Shown here: piece by piece, positions 11,878-22,759 of the stretch
Numbering within the stretch: the first letter of the stretch is position 1
Layout: the number at the start of each line of letters is the position of its first letter
DNA from: Quillaja saponaria
Lineage: Eukaryota; Streptophyta; Magnoliopsida; Fabales; Quillajaceae
DNA length: 64,000 nucleotides
Direction: 5' to 3'
NCBI GenBank assembly: GCA_029379385.1
Contig: CM055613.1
Coordinates: forward strand, 12,418,001-12,482,000
Notes under the pieces: model-generated
Database searches by the model: none
What the model was told of the DNA's origin: nothing
What the model saw: the letters and a program-made list of their open reading frames with translations, nothing else
Position numbers and translations under genes: made by a program

Positions 11878-13640
11878 CTAGGTAGTTGGAAATTTAGAAA
11901 AGTTTAATGAAGAGATTACAGCTTCTTTGTTCAGCTTGGTTAATCTTCTAGACTTGTCGTTGAGCCATAACAAACTCTGAGGAAACATTCTTTCTTTCTC
12001 CTTTGTCATGATTTCAGTCTGGACCATGTGCCAGTTGAGCTGCAGTAGAAATTCAGGCAACAATTTAAGTCGGTTAGGATTGAAAAATCATGCACCAAGA
12101 AAGCAAGAAAATAAAGCTTCAAAAGTAAGAGGCATACACATAAAAATGACTACAATAAAGTAGTATAGAGAAAAAAGAGCCAAGATAGGATCTAGCCTCT
12201 AGTGTAGTACAGTACTAAAGACACACTTGAATAAAGAAATAAAAACAATAAAAATACCTGGATTTCTTGTCAACTCATCAACCTCATCATCTTGTAGAAA
12301 ATATAGCAAATGAAGTCATATAAATCAATTTATATGGCAATGAATTAGAAAAGAGGAAAAAGAACTGCAACACTCGTACTTTATGAGTATATACACCAAA
12401 AATAAGAGAATTAATGATATTCAGTGAGATTTAAAAGTTTTTTTTTGTCAGCAATCTTGTCCTGTCTTCATTTCTTTTTAGAATAATTCCTTGTCATTAC
12501 ATTTCACATTTTCTCTCTTCATATTTTTTTTTTCGCATGAGAAATTGAACAGGACAACTCCAAATTCTCCTAATCCGAAAATTCCAAAAACTTGTACCTA
12601 ATTATTTACTCTCAGCTTTAATTATAATCTTAATATCACTTAAAGGTGTGCTCATTTTTAAAATTGCAAATGACTTATCAGTAAAATATCCACCACTATT
12701 TGAATGTTCAATCACACATAATTGGCACAATAGGAAAAATCTTTGTAAACATAAAAAAATGAGCAAGGAGGACTCTGAACTACGCTGTTTTTCCGGAAGG
12801 AATCGAAGGATAACATAAATCTTTGGCTTCTATAAAAAGAAGTTGCTTTCAAGGAGCATATGATCTATAATTGGAGCACCACGGTCTTAATATGGCCTTT
12901 GTGGCAATTTAAGACTATCATAAAGTTGGTTGATTGCAATGTGAACAATGGGAAACAAACCACAGAGAGCAGCATATGTACCTGTGTACATATTTTTATT
13001 TGGAAGCATCTTTTGAAAAGTATTTAGCTCACTTTCACAAGAGTCAATTTCTACAAGAAAACCCAAAGGAAAAATCATTTACATGTCAGCAGAGATAAGA
13101 GTATACTGTAAATCAATAAAACAGATATAAAATAGTGTTTACTAGCAAAAATGCCATTCACCTTTGAACTCATCCATGAGTATAGCTTCAAATGCTTCAA
13201 TTTCCTCTCTTGGTCCTGCGTGTAGTCTGCAAACGTTGTGAACAATAATATTCAATAGTAAGCGGAGAGAGAGAGATGAGTTTCACGTCAGAACATAATA
13301 ATACTATATACAAGTAGAAACGCACAATGCATTGTCCTTCTACTAACCCAAAACTTTTAAAAATTCTAAATTTCATTAGCTAAGACAACTACTAATCATG
13401 GCATTGACAACAATATCAGCAGCCAAGTCAATCAATTTAAATTCAATTTCATTATTTATTTTCTAATCATATTTATAAAATTAGTTCGACAAGTCACTTA
13501 TCAAAGTTTTTTTTTTGCTAGAATCATAAAATTCGAAACAACAATTATCATTCTTACCTTTCAAAGAAAAGAGAGAAGAGTTAGAGAGAGAGTTAGTGAG
13601 ACTATTGGGAGAAGAAAAAGAATTTAAGTGGCGCAAAAAT
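11878..13640 (-). pseudogene. Decayed RWD-domain (RWDD1/GIR2-like) gene
   Basis: RWDD1-type proteins start MTDY-TQ-EQE-IEALEAILMDEFKEIHSGES in plants. Here a minus-strand exon starting about 13230 encodes DYTQDQE in one frame and then REEIEAFEAILMDEFK in another, so a single-base loss has shifted the frame. The next exon, from about 13052, gives EIDSCESELNTFQKMLPN against the family EIHSGESGLNTS, and then loses the match. A non-coding exon (about 13640-13561, donor AAAG|GTAAGA) has no ATG where the start codon is expected. Further left, an ORF at 12063-11878 behind an acceptor CTGCAG may be its tail, but I do not recognise it. Normal function: RWD proteins bind GCN1 and DRG-type GTPases. Most of the domain is missing. 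Confidence 0.5.
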
Positions 13641-13860
13641 TATTGAACAAAATTCACCCATGGTTCCATCTGGCTTAATGTTAATATCCTCCAAGAAAAT
13701 TGGGAGGGTTTGGATGTATGCTTCCCACGGAAAGGAAATTGAAGATGCCTTCAAACCTCAAAACCAATACGGTGTCGTTCTGAGTGGTGGAAGAGAACAA
13801 TTTAAAAACAAACCAGCTTTTGTTTTTTTAAAAGAAAAATTTAAACGGCGCCGTTTTCTC
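13640..13860. promoter_or_regulatory. Possible divergent promoter with two CGNCNCCGTT palindromes
   Basis: Between the leader exon of the RWD relic (minus) and the leader exon of the carrier relic (plus) lie ACGGTGTCGTTC (13769-13780) and AAACGGCGCCGTTTT (13843-13857), the latter a near-perfect palindrome. CT-rich leader tracts follow on both sides. Head-to-head layout and motifs fit a shared promoter; whether it is active cannot be told. Confidence 0.35.
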
Positions 13861-13869
13861 AGAGCTCTC

Positions 13870-14179
13870 CGGCTTGCTGCTCTCCATTTTCTGCTCCTCT
13901 CTCTCGATTTGGCCTTTCAGCCATTGAAAGCGTCACTCACTGGACTGCCGCCGGTAAGGAATCTCTCTCTTTCTCTCTCATCGAAAATCGATCTGATTTG
14001 TTTTTGCCTGCTCGAGGAATTAGGAGACAAAAATGAAGAGTACTGGGCATTTAAAGTGCTGATCAAGTATTTCACAGTCAAAGATTATCGTTGTTTCTTC
14101 GTTGGTCACCGTACCCAAGGAGCTGGTTGCTGGAGGTGTTGCTGATGGTTTTGCCAAGACTGCACCCCTAGAACAGGTC
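13870..14179 (+). pseudogene. Fragment of a mitochondrial carrier gene (adenine nucleotide/CoA carrier type)
   Basis: After a non-coding exon (about 13870-13951, donor CCG|GTAAGG), the stretch 14113-14179 encodes KELVAGGVADGFAKTAPLEQVK. That is the first signature of the mitochondrial carrier family, normally KELxAGGxAGxFAKTAVAPLERVK. Here VA before APLE is lost, Gly is Asp, and the conserved Arg is Gln. The frame then enters a T-rich run. No second or third carrier repeat is found in the next 3 kb. I read it as a broken 5' fragment. Confidence 0.5.
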
Positions 14180-16280
14180 AAGTTTTTTTACCCGGTATAT
14201 CATTGAAATTTAAGATTATCTGTAGCGGTAAATTTGACTATCAATTTTTATTTATTTTTGTTTGTTTGTTTCTGCTTCATTGTTTGGTTTGTTCAACTGG
14301 TTCATTTCACAATATCATTTGGAAGGTTTTAATTATTAGAAACCAAATAATGTAATTATTGATTCTGATGGGTGTATGAGAACATTTCTGACTCTTAGCA
14401 GATTACGCTTTAGAGTATAATGTCAAGTTCTACAGCATTAGTAATAGTGTATTGGGTAATAGGCAACCTTTTTATCTGTTGCGAATCCAAATTCTTGTTA
14501 TTGGTTCTAGTTAATGTGCCATTTTATAATAATATATTATTTCTTTTAATGTTCAGCGTCAAACATTAAATGAAGAAGAGATATTTGAAGTTCAAGATAA
14601 TTTATCACTTTTTCCTGTTCGATTGATGTAATTTTAATTTTCTTTCTTGATCCTTGGGTTTTTCTTTTCAAGGGAGGAGGGGAATTGGGGTACTGGGGCC
14701 TGGTCTTGTTTCCAATAGTTCATATGCTTTAATTATGTGGTTTATTATCCTCCAATATTCTTACTTCTTTTCTCCCTTCTATACCTGAATATGGTGACAG
14801 TATAATGAAAAACTACTGATTATCATATGATTCTTCGCACAGGCAGTCAGAAGTCTACCTTTGGGCAATGGACAATTGTGTTTTTTTATCAAACCAGATC
14901 TGCTTACTGTGTATATTGCTGGTCTTTTTTTGTTCTTCTTTTCTTCCTTGTTTTGGTTGATGCGGGTTTGATGCCGCTAGGATTACTACTACCAGAGTAA
15001 GTCTAATTCTTTCTTATAAATATCTATTTTCCCTCTGCATATCTTTTCTTGCTGTTATTCAGCAGAATATGTTAACTGTGTAAAAGTCAAGGACCAAGTG
15101 TCCACTGAGTAAAATTTTGGGGTGACATTGCTGGTGTACTCTTCTTTGCTGTGTGTTTTTATACTTTGGTGAGATAGATTACCAAAATTTATGTTGCCTT
15201 TGTTGCTTTTCTGACTTGTCCTTTGGACTTCTGATAAAAATATGGTTTGATTATGTTTCATACTGCAGAATTGTACAGTATTACTAATTTTCAGTTACTA
15301 AGTACATAAGGCAGCCAAACATTCTTGTAAGTTTTGGCTTAGGCTATACTCTGGCCATTGTTTTTTTCTAGAAAATTAATAAAATCTAAAGGACTGGCCC
15401 AGGTCCTAGTAAAGTTTGGGTTAAAAAAAGAAAAAGAAAAAAAAAGGGCAGCCAGACATTCAATTTACAGAAGCAAGTACCATACCAGTAAGAAAATCAC
15501 ATACAGGCATCTTATACTTGAATAAGTATCTTTTTAAGTATTACTTGTCTTATAATGTGGATGAGTGGTAGAAGTGGCTAACTTCATTTTCATATTTTTC
15601 AATTGTTTGTGAATTTAATTAAACCTTTGATGGTAGCAATTTGGTTGGTTTAATATGTATATATATGTTCTATTAGTGTAAGTGTCTTGTTTATTTGGAC
15701 TTGATTGTTTCCCTGTTTCCTATGTTTGTGTTTGAGTTACCAAGTATTTCATCTCCAAGGCATGACCCTTCCAGCGAAGGTGTCTTATATGAACTGTCTA
15801 GACTCTAGAACATTAGTTTTAAGCTTTCATACAAATCATTCAGCTTTGCTTCATGGTAAGAAAAAGCAGATTCTCTTGCTATAATTCTAGTCAAGCACAT
15901 ACCATTTAAAAAAGTCAACTGTTGAGTTTATAAGCTATTTTTATTTTATTTTATAGTATAGTATATTTTGTTTTTGTTTTATTTTTCTTGCCTTTAAGTG
16001 GTATTTTTGTTGTTTGTGTTTTACGTGCATAAATTAATTTGTAGGTCATAGATTGACAATATAGCAATAGACACATCATCCATACAGTCAAACAACTTAG
16101 ATTCCCAATCGAGAATCAAAAGCAAATGAAATCGTGTATGTTCAACGTTTTTAGTTGGATGTTAATTAAATTCATTAGGAGGAAGTTGAAGGAGTTAAAT
16201 AACATGCATGGTGAATTCATTCACAATATTTTTCATTCAATTAAATGTGAAGACAATTTCAACAATGAATGAGGATCGTA
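14180..16280. other. T-rich, intron-like or intergenic DNA
   Basis: No exon with recognisable protein content. Base composition (T-rich on plus, many TTTTGT and TTCTT runs) resembles plant introns and may be remains of the carrier gene's introns. Confidence 0.35.
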
Positions 16281-16285
16281 ATTGA

Positions 16286-16483
16286 ATGGAATGTCAGGTT
16301 GTGAACCACAACTTGTCATATGAATTTAGGGAGGGGTTTGAAAGATATCTTGATTTTGCGTATTCAAACGACGCGTATGTCTACAAAAGAACTATTCGGT
16401 GTCCTTGTCGTGAGTGTAGGAACACTAAGTTTCTAATTAGAGATAAAGTGACAGTGCATCTTTGTAAGTGTCATGAAATTTAA
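16286..16483 (+). pseudogene. Transposase-associated domain of a CACTA transposon, remnant
   Basis: A 65-codon frame holds EFREGFERYLDFAYSND, then TIRCPCRECRNTKFLIRDKV and TVHL. This fits the transposase-associated domain at the N-terminus of plant En/Spm proteins: a variable helix, the IRCPCxxCxNxKF zinc motif, then D-V-x-x-HL. The family continues with G-F-M-x-x-Y; here the frame ends right after HLCKCHEI. No transposase core follows. It may belong with the CACTA end at 10533, but 5.7 kb of mixed DNA separates them. Confidence 0.65.
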
Positions 16484-16703
16484 CATGATCAATTCATGCA
16501 TTTTAGCACTTCAATATAATCTTTGCATATGTAAATTGATCATTAAACATAATTATGCTATTGTTAAATAAAAATTCTGGCTTGCCACTAATTGTTCTGC
16601 ATGAAAAATGATCAAAATCAAGTAGTTTTAGGAAAACGGATGCACTAAAGGAAACTATTGTATTCACAGTATTTAAAGCTTTAGGGAATCTCTCTATTTT
16701 TGA

Positions 16704-16759
16704 ATGACATGTGGGAAAGCAGTATGTGATCATGACATGTGGGAAAGCAGTATGTGATC
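16704..16759. repeat. 28-bp tandem duplication
   Basis: Two exact 28-bp units, 16704-16731 and 16732-16759, starting ATGACATGTGGGAAAGCAGT. Exactness points to a recent slip or repair event. Confidence 0.85.
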
Positions 16760-17332
16760 CTCTTCTGCACATGAAAAGAAGGTAAAGAGGAAAGGTTCCT
16801 GGTTTCCCCAAAACCTTGCTACTAACTAGCCTACAAAGCAGAAATTTGATAAAGATTACTGGAGGTTGTTAATTCATCAAGTTTTGGAATTTTCTAATAA
16901 TTTTGGCTGACCTGTCCCGTCTTTCTAATAAGCCTAATTTTGTACTAACTTTGTATTGGAATGAGGAAAAAATTCATTGACTAAATTTGAATTTGGTTTA
17001 GGCAATAGAAGTAAACTGTTAGTAACAGGTTATAATGAATGCAAATCAGTGTAGATTCTCTTACTTTAGTTTGTTGATGACCTGTTTTGCTTCCACGCAT
17101 AAACAAGCTACAATTGTCCTTTATTATCAGCTTGCATGTGTTATAGGGAGAGTTTACTTAAGCATGAAATGGTATATTTTATCTTGGAGTTATGAATTGA
17201 ACTTGCTCTTCTTTCTATGCAAAAGAATTGTAGTAACAATGTTTTATATTTTGAATTTAGGACAATGCTACTACATCGGCTAGTCGACAGTACCGTCAAT
17301 ATTGATTAGTCCTATCAGAAACTCCTGTCTCA

Positions 17333-19672
17333 ATGCCCATTCCCAAACCAACCCATCTCCTCAAACACTTTCCCTCTTGGAATTGCTATTTCAAATCTTC
17401 AGGCTCTGACACCAGTAACTACTTTAACCGTCACTTCCTCTTCCTCTCTAACCGAATCTCAACCCTCCAATCCCTCCTTCAATTCCATGCACTACTTATC
17501 ACCACTGCCAACTCAAACAACATATTCATTGCCTCAAAGCTAATATCTCTCTATTCTTCTCTCAACAAGCCCACCTGTGCTACCAAAGTGTTTGGTTCAG
17601 TTTATCCCAAGGACGTCTTCCTTTGGAATTCCATTGTTAAATCCCATTTCTCAAATGGCAATTATCATCAAGCCCTCGATTTCTATTCCCAAATGCGAGT
17701 CTCTGGTGCCCTGCCTAACCAATTTACTATTCCGATGGTTGCAGCTGCATGCGCTGAGTTGACGTTGCTAAATGATGGCAAGAACATTCATGGGTTAGCT
17801 TTGAAACTTGGCCTCTTCACAGGTAATTCTGCAGTTGGTTCTTCTTTTGTCTATGTGTATTCGAGATGTGGTCTAATGCATGATGCATCTCTAATGTTTG
17901 ATGAAATTATTGTAAGAGACGTGGTTGTTTGGACAACACTTTTAATTGGGTATGTTCAGAATGATGAGAGTGAGAAAGGATTAAGGTGTCTTCGCCACAT
18001 GCATAAGATTGGTGAGGATGATGAGAGACCAAATTTTAGAACATTGGAGGGTGGGTTTCAAGCATGCGGGAATCTAGGTGCTTTATTAGAAGGTAGATGC
18101 TTACATGGTTTTGTGGTAAAAAATGGAATTGGGTGTTCACAAGTTGTTCAATCTTCGCTTCTATCTATGTATTCCAAATGTGGGACCCCTCAAGAAGCTT
18201 ATGAGTCATTTTCTGAAGTAATCAACAAAGATATTCTCTCATGGACATCAATAATTGGTATTTACGCAAGACTTAGGTTTATTAGGGAAAGCCTATATTT
18301 GTTTTGGGAAATGCAGGTCAATGGTATATATCCAGATGGGATTGTTATCAGTTGCCTGCTTTCAAGTTTCAGTAATTCCATGAATATACATGAAGGAAAA
18401 GCATTTCATGGATTGATCATTAGGAGAGATTATGCATTAGATGCTATAGTACATAATGCATTGTTGTCTATGTATTGCAAGTTTGGAATATTAAGATTTG
18501 CAGAGAAGCTCTTTAATCTACATGAACGGAGCACAGAGTCATGGAACTCTATGGTTTCCGGCTACAGTAAAACAGGAGAGAATGCCAAATGTATTGAACT
18601 TTTCAGACAGATGCAACATTTTGGCATTCAATCTGATTCAAACAGTTTAGTCTCAGTCATTTGTTCATGTACTCAACTTGAAGCAGCCAATTTAGGAAGG
18701 TCAATGCATTGCAATGTAATAAAAGGTCTTATGGCAGACAACGTCTCGATTGCTAATTCACTTATAGACTTGTATGGAAAATGTGGTAAGATGCCCATTG
18801 CTTGGAGAATATTTTGCAGAATACAGAGGGATATTATTTCATGGAACACACTGATCTCATCTCATGTCCATGTTGGCCATTATGATAAGGCTATAGACCT
18901 ATTTGATTTAATGATTGCTGAAGACCTAGAACCCAACACATCCACTGTTGTAATACTGCTTTCAGCTTGTTCTCATCTTGCATCTCTGGAGAAGGGAGAA
19001 TGGGTTCACCAGTACCTTCTGGAAAGAGGTTTCAAACTCAATTTACTTCTTGGCACTGCATTGGTTGATATGTATGCTAAGTGTGGACAGCTTGGAAAAG
19101 CAAGAAAATTGTTCAAATCAATGGAAGAGGAGGATGTTATTTCCTGGAATGTGATGATTTCAGGTTATGGAATGCATGGAGATGCAGCATCCGCGATAGA
19201 AATATTCCAACAGATGGAGAAATCAAATGTTAAACCAAACGGGATCACCTTCCTTGTGCTTCTCTCAGCTTGTGCTCATGCAGGGCTTGTCGAAGAAGGG
19301 AAGTACTTGTTTGGTAGAATGCAAGATTATTCTGTGAAACGTAATTTGAGGCACTATGCTTGTATGGTAGACATTCTGGGGAGGTCAGGTAAACTGCAAG
19401 AAGCAGAAGCACTGGTCCTGTCTATGCCTATTTCTCCTGATGGCGGGGTGTGGGGAGCTTTATTAAGTGCATGTAAGATTCATGGCGAAATTGAGATGGG
19501 AATAAGGATTGCTAAGTATGCTATCAAGTCCGACCCAGAAAATGATGGGTACTACGTAATGATATCCAACATGTATGACTCTATTGGGAAGTGGGAAGAA
19601 GCAGAAGATGTGAGGAGGACAATGAAGCAGATTTGTTTGATGGGAAAGACAGCTGGTTGGAGTGCAATCTGA
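17333..19672 (+). CDS. PLS-class pentatricopeptide repeat protein, E-type, intronless
   Basis: RNA-binding organelle protein; PLS-class members usually guide C-to-U editing or processing of mitochondrial or plastid transcripts. 779 residues in one exon. After a Ser/Asn-rich start fitting a targeting peptide, repeats run from about residue 45 to the end in P-L-S order, with hallmarks such as DVFLWNSIVKSHFSNGNYHQ, NALLSMYCKFG, SWNTLISSHVHVG, ALVDMYAKCGQLGKARKLF, VISWNVMISGYGMHG and LLSACAHAGLVEEG. The E-domain block (GGVWGALLSACKIHGEIEMG ... YYVMISNMYDSIGKWEEAEDV) is complete, ending GKTAGWSAI then TGA. Past the stop, the same frame still resembles E+ sequence. Best match from memory is AT4G39952, neighbour of the AT4G39955 hydrolase, as here. 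There is no DYW domain. Target RNA unknown. Confidence 0.93.
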   Translation: MPIPKPTHLLKHFPSWNCYFKSSGSDTSNYFNRHFLFLSNRISTLQSLLQFHALLITTANSNNIFIASKLISLYSSLNKPTCATKVFGSVYPKDVFLWNSIVKSHFSNGNYHQALDFYSQMRVSGALPNQFTIPMVAAACAELTLLNDGKNIHGLALKLGLFTGNSAVGSSFVYVYSRCGLMHDASLMFDEIIVRDVVVWTTLLIGYVQNDESEKGLRCLRHMHKIGEDDERPNFRTLEGGFQACGNLGALLEGRCLHGFVVKNGIGCSQVVQSSLLSMYSKCGTPQEAYESFSEVINKDILSWTSIIGIYARLRFIRESLYLFWEMQVNGIYPDGIVISCLLSSFSNSMNIHEGKAFHGLIIRRDYALDAIVHNALLSMYCKFGILRFAEKLFNLHERSTESWNSMVSGYSKTGENAKCIELFRQMQHFGIQSDSNSLVSVICSCTQLEAANLGRSMHCNVIKGLMADNVSIANSLIDLYGKCGKMPIAWRIFCRIQRDIISWNTLISSHVHVGHYDKAIDLFDLMIAEDLEPNTSTVVILLSACSHLASLEKGEWVHQYLLERGFKLNLLLGTALVDMYAKCGQLGKARKLFKSMEEEDVISWNVMISGYGMHGDAASAIEIFQQMEKSNVKPNGITFLVLLSACAHAGLVEEGKYLFGRMQDYSVKRNLRHYACMVDILGRSGKLQEAEALVLSMPISPDGGVWGALLSACKIHGEIEMGIRIAKYAIKSDPENDGYYVMISNMYDSIGKWEEAEDVRRTMKQICLMGKTAGWSAI

Positions 19673-19741
19673 GTTAAAGTGATTTAGGTTGCTGTTGGAA
19701 GTTCCCATTTATCTCACCCTGAATATCAGCAATTGAGGAGC
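19673..19741 (+). pseudogene. Remnant of the PPR E+ motif beyond the stop codon
   Basis: In frame with the PPR gene after its TGA one reads VKVI, stop, VAVGSSHLSHPEYQQLRSK. Family members have GWSxIEVxxxVxxFVxGxxSHPE here. So the E+ motif was present once; two in-frame stops and some drift remove it. Confidence 0.6.
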
Positions 19742-19755
19742 AAATAAGTTATATA

Positions 19756-20632
19756 TGCAGGCAGTACAGTCCGCTCCATGGACAGATTGGGCTAATGCAG
19801 CTCACAGGTAGCTCTCATCTTCATTCAGTTCCCATAGTTCTTCCTTTTGTGGTACCATGCTTTTTTTTTGAACCATTGAAGGCTGATTGAAACAAGATAG
19901 CTCAGAACGTTCAGATATCTTCATCTCTGGTGTGCACTTTCAAGATTTGAGCTTTTTTTTTTGCAAAATGGTGAATTAGTAAGTAGAACTTCTGTTTTTA
20001 TGCTTGAAATTTTATATTTGCCTGTGCACCAGCTTATTGTTGACTGACTATATGTGCTTCATGATAGGAAATTTATGGAACATGAAGACGGAGTTTCCTC
20101 CCTACCCTTTGGAAATAACTATTAATAATTATTAGTTTTTTTCAATTATTTTGTCTAATATTAGTATTATCAATTATGTTGTCCCTATATCTTCCTAATT
20201 AAAGCAGTTCTAGTAGCTAAATTTTCTAATCAATCCATTATGCTTTGATTCCTTCCTATTCTTGAACTGTTCTATAGCTATATGTTTTGTGTTGCTTTAT
20301 CTATTTCTAATCAGCATTTATTTGAGATCTGAGAGGATACTCATGCTTCATTTAACATATCTGATGTACTGTTTTTGTATTCATTTGTAACGATTTATTA
20401 TATCTTACAAAAATAAAATAAAAATACTAGTCATTATATGCAGAAAGTTGAATTTTCTGAATGTTAATCAGTGATGCACTGGTAAATGTTATCCATTGCT
20501 TTAGCCTTTATGCCTCGGCCATTGGTGAATTGATATCATTTATGTGGCCTGTACAGGTTCTATGGTTGGCATGGATACATCAGTAAAATGGATGAATTAG
20601 AACTCGGCAAGAGTGAGACGGCATACACAACA
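19756..20632 (+). other. Possible spliced small ORF or 3' leader exons downstream of the PPR gene
   Basis: ATG at 19756 opens MQAVQSAPWTDWANAAHR up to a donor (CACAG|GTAGCT, exon end 19808). An acceptor (TGTACAG|GTTC) at about 20556 continues in frame: FYGWHGYISKMDELELGK and so on to a TGA near 20632. The two pieces join without a stop. I recognise no family, so this may be chance within a PPR 3' UTR with an intron. Confidence 0.25.
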
Positions 20633-20639
20633 AGCTGAC

Positions 20640-22700
20640 AGTCTACAGACAGTAGGTAGAGAGAGAAACATTATTATTCTTGTCCAACTCGTCACAAAAA
20701 TTTGGAAATGGATTGGACGTCTGTCTAGCCAGCTGCAGCTAATGGACTCTTCAGTGAATCGAATATCGAGAGAAACTGGGTTAAGAAGTTTATAGAACAG
20801 AGATTATCATTGTTTTTCTTATTTCGATGTTGACTTTCATGATGCACTACTGTATCCTTATTATGTGACTGAACATTTGTTACTATTTTCCTGATTGTAG
20901 ATGTACAAGCTAGCATTATGTTCTTAGCTAAGCAGGGCATCTGAAAGGAAGAGGAAGTGACGGTTATAGTAGTGACTGGTGTCAGAGCCTGATGATTTGA
21001 AGTAGTAATTCCAAGAGGGGGGAACGTGTTTGAGGAGATGGGCGGGTTTGGGAACTCGGGCATTGAGACAGGAGTTTCTGATGGGACCAATCACTATTTT
21101 ATGATTGAACGAGGCCTTTATCTCAATTGGTTAAGGTTTGAGCCTTTATATCAATTGGTTAAGGTTTGAGGTTATATGTTCTTAGTTTTTCACATGTAAT
21201 TATATTTATTTATAAATTATAAAATATCTTCCGTTAATAAACTTAGTTTCGTTAATTATGGTGGATGCTCTTTATAAGATATATTATAAATATTAAATAA
21301 TAAATAAAATAGCGTGGAATTAGAAAAGAAAGAATATTTCACCAAAGAAAAAAAAAAAAAAAATCTCCTCACATCTCAATATTCGAGACTAAGTAAAAAA
21401 TGGGTGAAATTCAAAGTATGTGGTTTCAACCAAGTATCCATTGAATAGCAGCCATAAATGGTAAATCACATCTAGAATTGAGTGTGACAAAAAGAGCATG
21501 GCGTTAACGTTAGATCCATTATTCTTTAACGTGGTTATCTTTTGCACCAATGATTCCTTTTGCAAGTTGGAAAACAATTCTCTAGGCGGCATTGTTTAGT
21601 CTCGTCCTTAATTAGTTAGGCTTGTTTTGTCAACTAAATCAAGCGCTGGGTTTAACGTCAAAGTTCAATACCAGTACCAAGAAAACGAATATGCATTTCA
21701 TGACTAATCATGAACAGAAACCCTAAAAGGTCCAAATCCTACAATGACAAAATTGTTGAAATATCTATTACTTGCTCTCTGTACAACAGTGTAAATCAAT
21801 TGCCAACTGCGGTTGGTATAGTGGTAAAAAAATTCAAGAAGCGTTCTTGTCGGCAAGACAAGATACAGTAGGTATCAATGAATTTTCTTTGTTTAGTAAT
21901 ATTTAAATTAATTACGTTTTTTCCTCGGGCAATGACACTCGGGCTTAAAATTATAAATTTTATGTCTTTCAGGATAATTTTTAATATTTGGCTGTACTTT
22001 TTTTTAATATTATATATATATATATATAAAGAAAGAAAATAATTAATATTTTCCAACCCAAATAGAACAATTAATATATTTTTTTTATATAAAAAAACGA
22101 TATAGACCACAAGCTAAATTCAAAATTAAACAATTTTTTCTTTGACATAATAATATTTAGGTGCTTAATATTTGCATCAATATATCTTTTAACTTGAACA
22201 TAAAATCATCATTCTGTGTTAATCACTTGGGTTAACAACTTATAAACTTATTTTTTAAGTATTTCGCTACTTAATTATTTGATATTTCAATATGAGATTT
22301 ATTGTTATTTATTCAATTTGTTTTACTTTTATAGCATTTGTGGTTTTGGAATGGAGAAAAAAAAAATCAGAGAAATTGAGTTTTATTTTTATTAGTTTGC
22401 ATGTTAGTTTTCATTTATGTGATCCCCATTTTAATCTACACTAGACGCTAGTGACAAGCCTAATTAGATCCTCTATGATATTGGTTTCTCTAACTTGAAG
22501 AATTTAAATATTTGTTAATGAGAACTTGATTTAATTAGCTAAGATAAAATGTTGATGTGTAATTTAATAAATTTATAAGAGGATCGATAATTAATAAAAC
22601 TATTTTTGTCATTGTCATTGTACTTAATAAATTCAGGAAAGGGGAAAAGAAAATTCTTCAAACGTTTATTTCATGTGGACCTGCGGTCTAATTGACGGTA
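20640..22700. other. AT-rich intergenic DNA with a small tandem duplication
   Basis: No gene recognised. Two near-identical 28-bp units at 21114-21141 and 21142-21169 contain TCAATTGGTTAAGGTTTGAG, vaguely like a tRNA-derived SINE head. An A-run is at about 21345-21362 and (TA)n at 22012-22028. The last 300 bases lead into the receptor-kinase promoter. Confidence 0.4.
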
Positions 22701-22759
22701 CACTGCACTTCAGTAGTAGTCCAATCCACGCAGAGAGAGAGTGTAATAAAAAATTCCGA

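Noticed and set aside
21114..21169. tRNA-derived SINE
   Set aside because: Only a weak A-box-like phrase in a 28-bp duplication; no convincing B box or poly(A)/poly(T) tail.
21806..21870. tRNA-like phrase GCGGTTGGTATAGTGGTAA
   Set aside because: Looks like an A box, but no B box or matching acceptor strand follows within 90 bases.
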